A stretch of 64,000 nucleotides of DNA from Artemia franciscana (lineage: Eukaryota; Arthropoda; Branchiopoda; Anostraca; Artemiidae), in NCBI RefSeq assembly GCF_032884065.1, contig NC_088867.1, positions 28,019,507 to 28,083,506 on the forward strand. Direction: 5' to 3'. Within the stretch, counting starts at the first letter, position 1, and each line of letters begins with the position of its first letter. Below the pieces are notes generated by a model. It searched no databases. It saw only the letters and a list, made by a program, of their open reading frames with translations, and was not told the DNA's origin. Shown piece by piece: positions 1 through 13,690 of this stretch. The translations under genes and the position numbers were made by a program.

Positions 1-121
1 AGAATTGTTAAAAAGAATCTGTATCCACTCAAAAATAATATCAATTTTGCTGGATGTAAAACAAAATTCAAAACATATCAACCAATTCTAAACTACATTT
101 TCATCTGCTTTATTAAAACAG

Positions 122-1728
122 CAACCAAGAGCTCATATGGTATTTGTGACAAGGTTGGAACCTAAAATTAGACTTGGCACTAGAGTTATCAATTTCATCA
201 TCCTAGCACGTCAAGAAGCACCAAACTAACCAAAGCACTAGAAATTCCTCCAACTCCCTCAAAGTAATCAGGTCTGGTCTGGTTATGTCAATCATGTATC
301 TAGAACTTGTGCTTATTCTTCCCATCAAGTTTCATCCCAATCTCTCCACTCTAAGAGTTTTCCAAGATTCTTGATTTCCATTTCCCCTCTCCACCCCCGA
401 ATGTCCTGAATTGAAAATGGAGCATCTAAGACATGAGGTCTATCTATATATCAAGTTTCATTAAGATCCAATCACCCATTCATAAGAATAAACATACCCC
501 CATTTTCACGATTTCCCCTCCCTCCAGCCCCCCAGATGGTCAAATTGGGGAAACGACTGTTATAAAGTCAATTTGTGCAGGTCCCTGACAGGCCTACCAA
601 TTTTCATTATTCTAGCATGTCCAGAAGCACCAAACTCGCCAGAGCACTGGAAATGCCCCCCCCCCCCAATTACCCAAAAAAGAGCAGATCCAGTCCAGTT
701 ATGTCAATAGCGTATCTAGAACTTCTGTGTATTCTTCCCACCAAGTTTCATCCCATTCTCTCTACTTTAAGTGTTTTCCAAGATTTCCAGTTTTTCCCTC
801 CAACTCCTCCCAATGCCACTGGATCCGGTCGGGATTTAAATAAGGACTCTGAGACACTAAGTCATTCATAATATCAAATTTTATTAAGAGCCCATCACCT
901 TTTCATAAGTTAAAAATACCTTGTTTTTTCTAATTTTCCAAATTATCCCCCCCCTTCAAACTCCCCCAAAGAGAGTGGATCTACTCCAGTTATGTCAATC
1001 ACGTATCTAGGACTAGTGCTTATTCTTTCCACCGAGTTTCTCCACAATCGCTCCACTCTAAGCATTTTCCAAGATTTAAGGTTTCCCCCTCCAACTCCCC
1101 CCAATGTCACCGGATCCGTCGAAATCTAAAATAAGAGGTCTGAGTTATGAGGTCCTTCTAAATATCAAATTTCATTAAGATTTAATCACCCATTTGTAAG
1201 TTAAAAATACCTCATTTTTTCCGATTTTTCCAAATTAACCCCACCCCCAAGCCTCCCAAAGAGAGCGGATCCATTTCGGTTATGTCAATCATGTATCTAG
1301 GACTTGCGCTTATTTTTCCCTCCAAGTTTCATCCCAATCCCTCCACTCTAAGCATTTTCCAAGATTTCTGGTTTCCCCTCCAACTCCCCCCAATGTCACC
1401 AGATCCAGTCAGGATTTAAAATTAGAGCTCTGAGACACAAGATCCTTCTAAATATCAAATTTCATCAAAATCTGATCACCTGTTCCTAAGTTAAAAATAC
1501 CTCATTTTTCTAATTTCCCCAAAATTAACCGTCCCCTCACTCCCCCCAGACGGTCGAATCAGGGAATCGACTATTTCTAATTTAATGTGGTCTCGTCCCT
1601 GTTATGCCTTCCATATTTCGTCATCATAGCTTATCTAGAAGCACCCAAACTAGAAAAACCAGGACCAACAGACAGACAGAAATTATGATTGTTATGTCAC
1701 TTTGTAAATACCAAGTGCCATAAAAAAA
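122..1728 (-). repeat. Large ~290-bp-unit repeat family, copy 1 (reverse)
   Basis: This is the first of six copies of one repeat family. The left edge carries gagctcatatgg (129-140) and the right edge ends in ccaagtgccataaaa, which is the reverse complement of the forward copies' start atggcacttggta. Between the edges are diverged tandem units of roughly 290 bp. Each has a line like tcaatcacgtatctaggact, then a line like aagtttcatcccgatccct, then a C-run. No coding capacity is credible here. Short open frames recur because the units are similar to each other. The ends and the unit structure are read directly; calling it a non-autonomous mobile element is inference. Confidence 0.75.
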
Positions 1729-2287
1729 GGTTAGCTTGCATTTTTGATTGGCTGATCAACTTTTCATTAAATACCAAATGGAAATACACTATTTGCTTAA
1801 AATTTGGTCAATGTCAGATCTATCAAAAATTCAGATTATTAATAGAATCACTTTGTTTCTGTTTTTTAAATCCTTTTTTTCTATGTTTTCCAAAAATATA
1901 AGAATTTTGTATTTCACAATTCAAAGGAAATTAAAATTGAAAATATGCAACTTGTTCTTATACAAATCCTGTTAGTTAAATAATATTTCTGAAATAAAAG
2001 TGTCAAAACAAAGACAGTTTTTTTATACTAAAAGCACCTTTTCTTCTTTATTTTGTGATTAGTTTTATTTATGGTCAGTAATAACCTAAAATAAATTTTC
2101 ATATGTATTTCTGACTGCATTTTGAAATTGTATTCAAAGTTACCCATACTTCATCCAACTTTGAACAATAGTATTTTATGTACAGTTCATGTAGGTTCCT
2201 AATCTGATCATAGTTGGTCATGTTTGGGTAAATTAGAACAGACAATTATTTATAGATCTTTTTTTCTCTTAGATTCAACCTAAAAAA
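1729..2287. other. No recognised gene
   Basis: This is AT-rich sequence with short spurious frames. I see no conserved motif, splice-bounded exon or repeat match. Confidence 0.5.
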
Positions 2288-2930
2288 AATTCACTTATAT
2301 TTAAAAAAATAAGAAGTAACATAGAAAATTGGACTAAGATAATGTTAATAAAAACAGTACTTGCAGAAAAATCCAAGAAAACTGGAGACAAAAACTTTTA
2401 TTCTTTGCAAAGATTTTTGTATGACTTAATATTATTAATTCAGTAAAAACATATCTTTTTTCAATAACATTAACATTCTCTTTCTTGGGTCAGTTATAAA
2501 TGAAGTCAGCATTGCTTAAAAATTCCAAAATTTTGAACCTCATCTTGAAAATAATCTGCTCACCTAATTAAGAAATTTTTCTCATAGAACACAGCATAAG
2601 AAGTGGAAGAGTTTGATTGGGAGACTTAAGTCCTTATTACAAGTAGAATTGTCATCACCCTCATATTCACTATTCTGACCTTCATCCCTGCTAAGAGCAC
2701 TGGGATTACCACACAGTTTTCTGGCAAGTCTTCTGATGTGTTGTCACATGAGCAGTCTAGATTCAGGGATTCTTGGAACTTTTTTCCAGCTATGTTTCCT
2801 TTATTAAATCTTGTTTTAGATATTCCAAATTTAATTTCATTTATTCCTGAATCCTAAAGATCTTGATTTTCTCTGTTGCTTGATTCAGCTAGTGATTTTT
2901 TTGGGAACCTTGTTAGGTTTTGTTCACTTG
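2288..2930 (+). repeat. Left arm of a large inverted duplication
   Basis: Read in reverse complement, this stretch matches 4798-5523 in order over most of its length. For example tgtgttgtcacatgagcag (2738-2756) pairs with ctgctcatctgacaacaca in the other arm, and ctctgttgcttgattcagc pairs with gctaaatcaagcaacagag. The arms differ by many substitutions and by small gaps, including about 27 nt near the inner end. The duplication is therefore old. The 1.9 kb between the arms holds a LINE fragment. Confidence 0.75.
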
Positions 2931-3519
2931 CATGATATAGTATTAGTAGACCAACTGCCTTTTTTTTTGTTTTTTGAAAGAAAGTTATGACAGAATCAAG
3001 AATTGCATCCCGGAATTCATCATTTGAGTGCCTTAGGAAATTTTTTTATGCAATGCATTCTGTCAAAGCATGATACAAACCCATTTTGGAGGTTGATATT
3101 GTCATCCTTTCCCAGCTCACCCCAGAGGAGTCTTGAAACACCTTCTTTTGGACTGAATTTTTGGCAGGGTTTTGCACCTTGTATTCTTCAAGGGTTTTTC
3201 ACCAGATTTCTTTAGTTGACCCAAAGAATTCTATATCAAGGGGTTTCAAGAAATGGGTGCAATTCACTGGTCAACAAACAAAAGCAATATTTTGTTCTTT
3301 GCAGACTTTGATAAGCTTATAAAAAATAAATGGAAAATGTTTTTAATAAATGAAAATCTTTCTAAAAAATGAATGTACAAAAAATCAAAATGCAACTAGG
3401 TAAAAGCAACCGTGTAATACTTCTGGTCAATTTGACCCTCAACCAAAGCCATCTCCCTATCATTAGAGGAAAGAACTAAAAAAAAACTTGATAATTCTAA
3501 TTTTAAAGAAATGGCCCTA
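2931..3519. other. Spacer between inverted arm and LINE fragment
   Basis: No gene is recognised in this AT-rich stretch. Short frames on both strands have no family features that I know. Confidence 0.4.
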
Positions 3520-4792
3520 CCAATGGGTTGGACTATCCTGCAATGGGAGAAACTTGCAGCAAAAAATTTGAGCTTTATTGTTATATAATAATCCACTGTG
3601 CAGAAGCCTGCACAGAAAATAAAAAACTTGCACATACAAAAACATTGCTGCATATGGACTCCAAGATCAAAAGACTGATTAATATCAAGAAAAGAAAATT
3701 CAGCAAACAAAAGGAAGTCCAAAAATATGATATGGAAAGAGAATTGACAGGTAAAGAATACTACCAAGCAAGGAACAAGGTGAGAGAAGCAACTAAACAA
3801 GTCAAAGAAGAACAAGAAAGGAAAATTGCTGGTGATGCAAAATCAGCCCCCAATAAATTCTGGAAACTAGTAAATACAAAGTTGACTATAAGAAGAGAAA
3901 TCTGCACCCTCATAAACAAAGATGGCTCATCTGCAAGTTCCCCATCTGAAAGGGCCAATGCTTTGATTTTTTTAGCTCTGTTTTTAAGCCAAAGCAAGCA
4001 GGCCCTGAACCATTCCATGAAATAAATCACTTGAAAGTCTTAATCAGAAAGAAAGAAATCAAACTACAACTCTAAAAACTTCAACCAAACAAATCCAAAG
4101 GCCCATACAGAATAGAGGTGCTGTGGTTCAAAGTGAATCTAGATTATATTGTTGAACCTCTGCTAGAAATCTTTCAAAGCTCTATAGATGATGGTAAAAT
4201 AGCATTGAGGTGTTACATTGCAATTGCTGTCCTCATCTAAAAGATAGGTTTCTAAAAGATAGGTTAACAATCCAAAGTGGAAAACTTCCATTCTGTGTGC
4301 CTGACATCACTAGTCAGTAAAATTTTTGAAGGATACATATGAGATAGGATATTGAACCACATATTGCAGAGCAATGTGATCAATTCTGACCAACATGGGT
4401 TCCTACCAAACAAAAGCTGTACAACATAGTTATTAGAAACACTCAATGATTGGACACAAGCCCTGGAAGGGTTACAGCATCCTGACAGTAGCCTACTGTT
4501 TGATGTTGAAAAACCTTTTGAAAGTGTATGGCATGCAGAGCTAATGAGTAAACTCCAGCACTAAAATTTGCCAAGGCAAATACTATCCTGAATAGAATCA
4601 GTCCTAAGAAATTAAAGTGAAAACCTTAGAGTGCATGACAACATCTCTGATCCAACAAGTGACCAGCAGATTGATGCAAGGTAACATGATCAGTCCTCAT
4701 GATCAGCTGATCAATAAAATCAAAAGAAATGTCATCAGTCCTAAAAATCTATGTGGATGACACAAAACTCTATTGGAAGTTCATACTTAGCA
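3520..4792 (+). mobile_element. Decayed CR1/Jockey-like LINE, reverse transcriptase part
   Basis: An open stretch at 3528-4025 carries the lysine-rich linker typical of the region between endonuclease and reverse transcriptase (YYQARNKVREATKQVKEEQ, then NKFWKLVNTKL). Further along in shifting frames are recognisable RT pieces: LQPNKSKGP, a tract like LTSLVSKIFEGYI, DQHGFLPNKSCTT, LLFDVEKPFESVW, and the catalytic box IYVDDTKLYW near 4750-4780. Stops and frameshifts occur throughout, so the copy is dead. The element breaks off just after the YVDD box, where the right inverted arm begins. The clade is a judgement from motif wording; CR1, L2 or Jockey are all possible. Confidence 0.65.
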
Positions 4793-4797
4793 AGGCA

Positions 4798-5523
4798 AGG
4801 TCTTGATAAACAAAACTTAACAAGGAAAGCCCTTGATAAATAGAAGACAGCTCCTAAAAAATCACTGGCTAAATCAAGCAACAGAGAAGATTGAGAACTC
4901 GAAGGATTCAGGACTGAATGAGGCAAAATCTGGAAAAGCTAAAACAAAACTGAATAAAGGAAAGGGAGTTGAAATAGATTTACAAGAATCCCTGAATCTA
5001 TACTGCTCATCTGACAACACATTAGACAACTTAACAAAAAAACTGTGTGATGATTCCAGTGTTCTTAGCTGGGATGAAAGCGAGAACAGTGAACATAAGT
5101 GTGATGGCAATTCTACTTGTACTAAGGGCTCCATTCTCCTAATAAAACTCTCAAACTTCTTATGCTGTGTTCTATGAGAAAGATTTCTTCATTAGGTGAA
5201 GATTTTCAAGATGAGGGGATGGTGAGATCAAATTTTTGGAATGCATCAGCAATGCTGACTTCAGTCAAAACTGACCCAAGAAAGAGGATGTCAGTGTTGT
5301 TGAAAATATATAGGTTTTCACTTGATCACTTTTTGAAAAGGATATGGCCCTTTCCAAATTGCAGGGCACTCTGAAGTTATTAAGTCATATAAAAAGCCTG
5401 CAGAGAATAAAAGTTCTTACCTTCAAATTTCGTGGATTTTTCTACAAGTGCTGTTTTTATTAAAATGATCCTAGTTGAATTTTCTATGATATTTCTTAAT
5501 TTTTTGAATATAAGTGACCTTTT
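4798..5523 (-). repeat. Right arm of the large inverted duplication
   Basis: This is the inverted partner of 2288-2930. The outer end, aatataagtgacc (about 5507-5519), corresponds to tcacttatatt at 2291-2301. A 114-codon open frame (4833-5177) rich in Lys, Ser and Glu lies inside this arm. Its counterpart in the other arm is interrupted and no family was recognised, so it is not called a gene. Confidence 0.75.
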
Positions 5524-6412
<889 letters not shown>

Positions 6413-6924
6413 AAGACAAGTCTGCAAACCAAAATCATAATATTGGACGCTACAGTGATGACAGAGGTCAAATATGGCTCTGAAACACAAGCGCTCCAAA
6501 AACCAGATGAAGATTTGCTAAATGTTTCCCAGAGAAGTTGCCTACGAATTGTTTTGGGTACCCGGCTGACTGACCGTATTTGAAAGAGTAGGCTGTATGA
6601 AAAGTGTGATTCAACACCATTTTCTAGGGCTATAATGAGAGAAAGGTTGAGATGGCTAGGGCACGTTCTATGGATGAAGGATGAAAGATTACCGAATTTA
6701 TTTCCCTTTTCGGCCAACCGTCTAGGGCTAAACGGAAAGCTGGTCGTCTACACTGAAGATGTGAGGATGTCATAAAGAAAGATTCAAAGGAAATGGAAAC
6801 TTCGTGGGAGGGTGCAAAGAGGGAGGCTTTGAACAGGTTGGGATGAAGGAAGAGTGTGCGTAGCTGTGTTGGCCTCGGGTGGCATGGTGCTGCTGTGAGC
6901 TGTTAGTGGTAGTAGTAGTAGTAT
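6413..6924 (+). mobile_element. LINE-B, 3' fragment with (GTA)n tail
   Basis: This matches the 3' end of the longer element at 38330-41212. Frame by frame it reads ...RIVLGTRLTDR..., ...AIMRERLRWLGHVL... and ...GTSWEGAKREALNRLG..., then a tgagctgttagtggtagtagtagtagta tail. The conserved lines are in different frames, so the copy is pseudogenic. 5' truncation plus a simple-repeat tail is the usual product of target-primed reverse transcription. Confidence 0.8.
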
Positions 6925-7439
6925 GAGAAAAATATTTAAAGGTAAGAAAATATGTGTTTGAACTAAGAAAAATTTTATTTTAGTTTCGTCGTTGACCAGC
7001 TATCCTTGAAATGTATATAAAGTACCTAGTATAAACTGTTTGTACAAAAAATTCAGATGCGTTGATAGAAAATTAAAATCATTTTATAATGTTTAAAGAT
7101 GAAACTGATACCTTGAGTTCACTTTACTCTGTTTGTCATGCAAAACGAACATTTTTATGTTAATGTTAAATTTTATCTGTTATTAGCCTTGTGCCGTGAA
7201 GGCTTGCTGAATTCAATGGAAATTTTAACAGGACCATTACCAATACTAAGAATAGTAAATATTTTAAATTATCTACGTGCTTGAAAGAAGATGGAATTAC
7301 TTCAAATATAATTCTATTTTTTGTGACTATCCTCTGTAAAATTCTAAAAAAAAACTTTTCTTTGAGAACAAATTCAATGCTATGAAGGGATACAGAAATC
7401 CAATTATATAAAAAGCCTTGACTCAATGAAATCGATTAA
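6925..7439. other. No recognised gene
   Basis: AT-rich, with no recognisable motif or repeat beyond the end of the LINE tail. Confidence 0.45.
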
Positions 7440-9130
7440 ACTCCTAAAAACGGTCAAAGTCCTGAATAAATACAAACGCAAACCAAATTTTAATTAAGTG
7501 ATGGAATTTCAGATTCAATTCGAAATTAAATAAATCCTAAGTCTGTTTAACAAAGACCAAAATTCAGACTCGGTGTCAAAACGAGACAGGTTTTGACTTA
7601 GTCTAGACGAGACCTAAATCAAGCAATGGATAAAAAGCAAGCCATGTTTTGACTGGTTACAAAGCCAAATCAAGTCCTTATTCAGCTTAAAATAAGCCTA
7701 GCGCATGATTCGAATAGACTAGGCGTAAAAACAAGCGAAGTCGAAACCGTTGCATTTTAAGAACAGACTAAAGCTCAGTCCAAAAACATAGGAATTTTAA
7801 TTTGGTAAAAAAAGTAACTAAGTATAAAATCTAGGTAAATAATCGGGTTAAGTCCTTATAGGTATAAAAAAGTTAAATTTAAAAATAACTGTTAAGAAGC
7901 GACCTAGACCCCTATTAGGCTCATAAACAAAAAAAGACTAGTTAGGTGCGAAAAAGCAAGTTAGTGTATCCATTTCAGTGAAATACAAAATTCGACCTTA
8001 CTTGGTATAAGAGTAAACAAGCTTAATTCACACTTCGTACAAAGATAAGTTTTACGGTCCAAAAGGGAGCTTTGGTGCTGAAAACAGAATAATCTCTTTC
8101 ACAGTGAACGAGCAACAGAGTCCTAATTTTGCGAAAGATAAATGTAAGCTTCGACACACTGCAATACAAGCTAAGTATTGACTTGCCTTAAAAACATTGC
8201 CGAAAAATGAGCTAAGTCCAAGATTGATGCTAATATGAGCTGAATTTAAACTGTTGCAAAAACAAGCTAAGTCATGAGGTGTATTTTTTTCTTATTTTCT
8301 GGAGTTTTGTTGTGAATGAAAAGCAGCGAGAGGGCTTTGAAATAGGTCACCGAATTCTGATTGGACGAAAATGAAAAATTGGATTGGTCATGATGCAGTA
8401 CCCTTTTCAAAACACAAGCCAAGTCCTATTGAACCGATAATAAAAATGACGAGTCTAAATCGACGGAAAATACATAAGAATTCGGACTGGGCGGGAAAAA
8501 TTTCCAAGTGACCCTTTGGTCAAACTAATTCCAAAACTGAATTAGTTTCCACCACAGTGCAAAATGAGCTAAGTCCTGTTTCCGTGCAAAACTAATCTAG
8601 TCTGAGCAGTGGAATTCAATTCAAATGGCAAGACCTGACAAGGAGAAAAAAAAGAACAGTGTCTTAATTACATTAAGAAACTAGGTAAATCCATGTTCAG
8701 CGTAAAAATCAATATAACCCTTATTTCTCATGGAATGAAAACGATACAAGTCCTAAGTCGGTGCAAATCAGAGCAAAATCTAAGTCAAGTAGTGACTCAG
8801 AACAATAGCGATATGCGTCTTTATTCGATTCAAAAAGAACCAAAATCAAAGACAATCCTTGAGCAGCTGGTGAAAGTACAATGCACCAAACATTCCACCC
8901 AAATTTTTGTACATGAGTTACGTTTTTTTCAGGATTTCGGTGGGCTTTCCAACTTTGCTGTTGAAGTGTATACTGATGAAAAAAGAAATTGGCTAATGAA
9001 TCTCTGTAAAATGAGCTAATATCTGATTTGGTGTAAAAAAAAAGTAAGTTATAATTTTGTGAAAGCATAGCATAAGTCGTGCCTTGGTACCAAGTCGAGC
9101 TAAATCCCGGATCAGCGTAAAGCTGGAGCT
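7440..9130. repeat. Ancient degenerate tandem array, ~35-45-bp units
   Basis: A phrase close to gtgcaaaatgagctaagtcctg recurs through the whole stretch in one orientation. Examples are ggtcaaagtcctgaa (7452-7466), caaatcaagtccttat (7667-7682), tacaagctaagtattg (8166-8181), atgagctaagtcca (8208-8221), acaagctaagtcatg (8262-8276), acaagccaagtcctatt (8413-8429), atgagctaagtcctg (8566-8580) and cgagctaaatcccgg (9096-9110). Spacing and sequence have drifted strongly, so this is an old minisatellite. It explains the two overlapping open frames near 8690-9170, which I do not call as genes. Confidence 0.6.
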
Positions 9131-10926
9131 GTAGCTTCTTCAACAACCAAATTTCTAGCAAAAAGATAGGCAAGTAGCACTCTTTTTGAAATAAAATAAC
9201 ACATCATTTTGAATCCAAATCATTAAAAGGTAAAAAACGTTTCTGTAGTCCCTTCAATGTCCCTAGTGCCAACCTCTTTTGCAGAAAGACAAGTATGTTG
9301 GAATTTGCTTCAACGCGAAAGGATTTTTAGGTTGTGTAATTAGAGGTTCAAAGTGCATAAAATGACCTTTTTGAACCCCCCCCCCCCCGAATTACTCTCT
9401 CCACCCAATTTTTAGCAGAAAAGTAAATCTACTGCACTCTGTTGAAAGTGGAGTTGTAAAGATTTTCAATTTGCATTATTGGAATCATAAACTTACTATC
9501 TTATTTGCATTTGGAGGGAACTGGACAATACACTGTCCCGCCCGGCACCACTAGTGCATTGGTTGAATCTACTAAACTGAGATATTCCCAGGCTCTTGGT
9601 ACTCTGTTACATTGCCTATTCTACCAGTCAGAATAGGCTACTAGTATAATGTTATAACACTTCATTAGAGACAGGAGTGGGCCTCTGGTACCTCTAGATT
9701 TCCTCTTTTCCGACATCAAATCTTCAGCCGATGGGTAGATATGCTGTATTTTTATTAAACGGAGTCACACGAGGATATTCAAACAGTGTGATGGTAAAAC
9801 AAAAGTAGAATATTTGTCCCTGCAGAAGTCACCTGTCCCTCCCTTCATTAACTTATTGTCCGACGGTTGGAATTGGTTTTAGAGCCAAATGCAAAGATTG
9901 TCTATCTATAGGACTAGGAAATAAAATGGGTTTGTGGTCTCTCTATGCCCAACCCCAACAGAATTTTAGCAGAATGTTAGGCATGTTCCGCAATGTTTGA
10001 AAAAAATATCAAACAATAAGTTCGATCTGTTTGGCTTGAGAAGTAAGGTGCACTCGTGGCTCCTCAAACATCTCCCACCACTTCAATAATAACTGATCAT
10101 CAAGAAGGTAAACAAGCTCTGTACTATTTAAACGTGGATAATGGGAAAATTTTAAACGTGTTTGACATCGTTACCCGTGTAGGCCCTCAATCCCTTCCTC
10201 CTCCCCACCAACACCAACTTCTGTCGAAAGATAGGCATTTGGTACATGTGTTATCAATAATCACGTAAATAGTTCCAATCATCTTTAGCTTCTTCTTTTG
10301 ACATAAGATCATAACTAAAATCTGGTTTTTGTATACATTTAGAAGAATACAACAGATGTCCCTTGAGGTATTTCCGTAAACTAATTCCTAGAACAAATAT
10401 GTTTTTAGTTCCATTTTTTCAGAAATAATACATAAAGAATGTAACTCATTTTGAAACAGTAAGCTTTTTCCAACTTCTAGCCTTTTTTTGCCTTTTCGTA
10501 TCAAGGTCTCAGGAACAGTGAAATAGATTACACTTAAATATCCCACTAGGTATTTATGACTTTTGCTTAGGAATGCTGGTTTTCGGTTTGTGGGGTGAAA
10601 AAACAGCTTTCTGTTTATTTAACTAATCTATCAGTATAATTAGAAGCTCACTTTGGACCCGAGATCCCTCTAACACCTTCCTTACCTTAGAGTTTCAAGC
10701 TGTTCGTAATAAAGAACTGTAAGGAAGGAGTGAGATGGCTATTAGTTAAAAGAATAAAAAAAAAATTTATAGCAGCGCACATATGAAAACGATCATTCAA
10801 TGGATAAAAGCTCCAAAAGGCCAAAGGATCTTAGTGAACGTTGCACTGTCAGGGTCAGCATACCACAAAACCTAATTACAAAGTTTTCTGTTCATCTGTT
10901 TGTTGTTTTTTTGCAGGAATTGACTC

Positions 10927-10927
<1 letters not shown>
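9131..10927. other. No recognised gene
   Basis: There is a short C-run near 9378-9388. Otherwise this is unremarkable sequence without a supported exon, RNA gene or repeat. Confidence 0.45.

Positions 10928-10999
<72 letters not shown>
10928..10999. repeat. (ATT)24 microsatellite
   Basis: There are 72 bases of perfect att repeats. Long poly-Leu and poly-Ile open frames crossing it are artefacts of the repeat. Confidence 0.97.
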
Positions 11000-11000
<1 letters not shown>

Positions 11001-11489
11001 TCACACTATATAGAAGTATAATGCGTGGAGTAACACGAAGGAAAACAAATAAAATACAATGCAAATCAAAATAGAAATCACAAGGAAACCAGTTACAGAG
11101 TAAAACGTGAGAAATAATACAGTAAAACAAAAGAGAAAAAACATAAAAGGAGGGGAAAAGAAGAAAAAAACACAACTTATAGAATCTAATAAAGCAGTAA
11201 TGTATAAAAATATGGAAACAAGCTATCCCTATTGTTATTTTTATTTAATTTGTACTCACTCTTTGCAATAAAAAAAAACGCGGAATAACTAAAGGGAGAA
11301 AATCTAACAAAGAAGTAAAGGAAATACACCTTACGACTGAAAAAGCCTGATAAGGCTGTGGTAAGGAAAAATACGGATACAAGCGGTATTTGAAAGCTTT
11401 CTGTGTAGTACTTTTAATTTTCACAGTAATATCAAGAACAAGAAATTTGTTAATAAGAACTCAGTTTTTGTCCAAGGAGGAAGAGACAA
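11000..11489. other. No recognised gene
   Basis: A-rich sequence, possibly downstream remnants of the minus-strand LINE that follows. No motif is recognised. Confidence 0.35.
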
Positions 11490-13690
11490 CAAAAATTTAC
11501 AAAATCAACAATAATTAATCCGGATTCTTTTCAGTTCTTTTTTCTTAAGAAGGTGGACAATTCCAGAAGTAAAAGTATTGAATGGTCACAAAGTGTTGAG
11601 TAGAGCTTAGTCAACGCAAGTATATTATATTTACCTCTAAGATTGGCAACAATCTTATCATATTCCAATTGGACATTCTTATTAAATATCGGAGACTGCG
11701 CTAGCACAAGATTGGAAGATTATTAACAATAGAAATACCGAGCCATCAAAGGAAATATACGAGAAGGGATAGTATAGCCACTACAAAGGAGGGGAGTACT
11801 TGAATTTTCTTAGAAGAAAGAGATTCACATTTATCTACATTAATAGAACGGCGTATATCCGAAAAAGAAGTGGCAACACGAGAAACCATGTTAGATAGAC
11901 CGGTTTTAGTACGCCTTATAAGAAACAGGTCATCAGCATAGGTTGACAGGTCGAAGATAAAATTCCACCTTACCTTAAACCTCTTTTCACTTTAATTATA
12001 ACAGCTGGTGCCGATTTGAGCCGAAGAAAAGAATTAGAGTATCAGTAATGCAGAGGCATTATAACTGAAAATTGACACCATAACCATGAAGAGCAGAAAA
12101 AAGCTGACTATGACACACACTTTCGTAAACCTTTCATGAATCTAAAGCACAAAGATAAATACTATTTAATTAGAAGAATTTTTAAGGAGCAAAGAATATA
12201 ATACATGATGTGCATGCTGACAACCTACTCCAGGCCGAAATCGAAACTGTTTATCTCCCTCAAGCATATTATTAGCACCAAAAGATAGAAATACATGCTC
12301 AAGAAATTAACTGAAAGTGCAAGAGACAGTAATAGGTCAAGTAAGATGAGCAATTAAAAGGAGATTTTCCCCTCTTTGATAACTGAAGAAACAGCATCAA
12401 ACATAAACTCTCAGGTACGCTAGAAGTACAAAGAAACATCAGGAAAAGTTGGTCAAAGACACATGTGGATACCAAACAAATGGTCCAAGAACATCTGAAA
12501 AAAGCTCATTCAACCGAAAATTAAAAATACCAGTTCTTTTAATGGCTTAATAGCCGCTTTCGTTTAATTTTCTTTTGATCTTGTCATGAAGGCTAGAGTC
12601 TTCGCTTATTCACTGCAAGATCAAGCTTCTGGGTCTACTGAGGATTTAGTGAAGAAGTTAGAATTGGGGGAGGGGTAGTAAGTCTTTCTAAAGGTATCAT
12701 ATCAGGTATCAAAGGTATCAATAAAGGTAAAGGAATATAGAGAAACCAAATTAGTAATTGCTTTCGTATGGCAGAGCTAACTCAAACCTTGAATGATCGA
12801 TGGCTTTGGTCACATCAAGATGCTGCAAATTGCGATAGGACAAAATCTATTCACACGATCCAGGACAGTATTGCTTCAGTCAGAGAAATGTGACACTTTT
12901 CGGCTGTTGTTTTCCAGATTCGAGAGTTTGGCAAAAGTCTTAGCAAGAGCTTCAGCTTTTGCCTGTGGAATTGGCTTCACAGTCCCTTTGACCTGTAGAG
13001 AAGGAATTGAAGTCCCCTTGGACGACATTAAAGCCCCCTTGATAATTCTCTGCAAAATATTTGCCGGAGCATGCTGAAGCTTGTTGTTCCAGCCCGTAAG
13101 AGAAAAATAAGTTATACAAGTTCGGCCCCTCTTTATCTTTTTTTTTGCAACAAAGCCGCAGGCTATGATAGAAGTAAAAGTTTCTATGGAGGGTAACGAC
13201 ATACCTAGTGCTCTTACCCTGAATGTATTTTAGGGAGGCTTCATGGTAGCTGTTAATATCACAAGCTGGATGGTTATACACGGTACCGACAATCACATAC
13301 TTATTTTGGAGGGTTACCTTAAGCCATAGAGCTTCTTTACCTGTTGAATATGGTGTATCTAGGTATGAATATGGTATATGGCTCTGTAGACAAACAGTGA
13401 CACTTCCTCCACTGTATCTAGAGTCTTCACTACGCCTACGATCTCGCCTGACGAGTGTATATCCCCGAGTGGCAATCTCGCTGCTTTGTATTTCCTGGTT
13501 AAGATTGGTCTCAGTTATGCACATAATAGACGCTTTGACATATTTTACTAAACATATGAACTGGCCAAATTCAGATCTGAAAGCACGGGCATTGTAGTGG
13601 TCTATTGTAAACAGGTCCACTTTATGTGTGGTGGAAGCACTACAGGTTTTCAACAAAAAGGCTGTTTGATCCAAGGCTTTTTATTATTGT
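11490..13690 (-). mobile_element. LINE-C, decayed APE-type LINE
   Basis: Read on the minus strand, a 240-codon frame (13674-12952) holds an apurinic-type endonuclease core: SIMCITETNL, GYTLVRRDRRRSEDSRYSGG and EALWLKVTLQNKYVIVGTVY. Reverse transcriptase pieces follow in other frames: QFRFRPGVGCQHAHHV near 12200, VKRGLRQGGIL near 11960, and an intact YADDLFLIRR box centred on 11929-11940. The order endonuclease then RT fits an APE-type non-LTR retrotransposon. There are many stops and frameshifts. The 3' limit near 11490 is a guess, and the clade is undetermined. Confidence 0.65.

Noticed and set aside
4833-5177. 114-codon frame rich in Lys, Ser and Glu
   Set aside because: It is part of the right inverted arm; the same stretch in the left arm is not open and no family matches.
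8693-9173. Two overlapping open frames of 108 and 150 codons on opposite strands
   Set aside because: They lie in the degenerate tandem array; no family features.
10800-11175. Poly-Leu and poly-Ile open frames
   Set aside because: They are translations of the (ATT)24 microsatellite.
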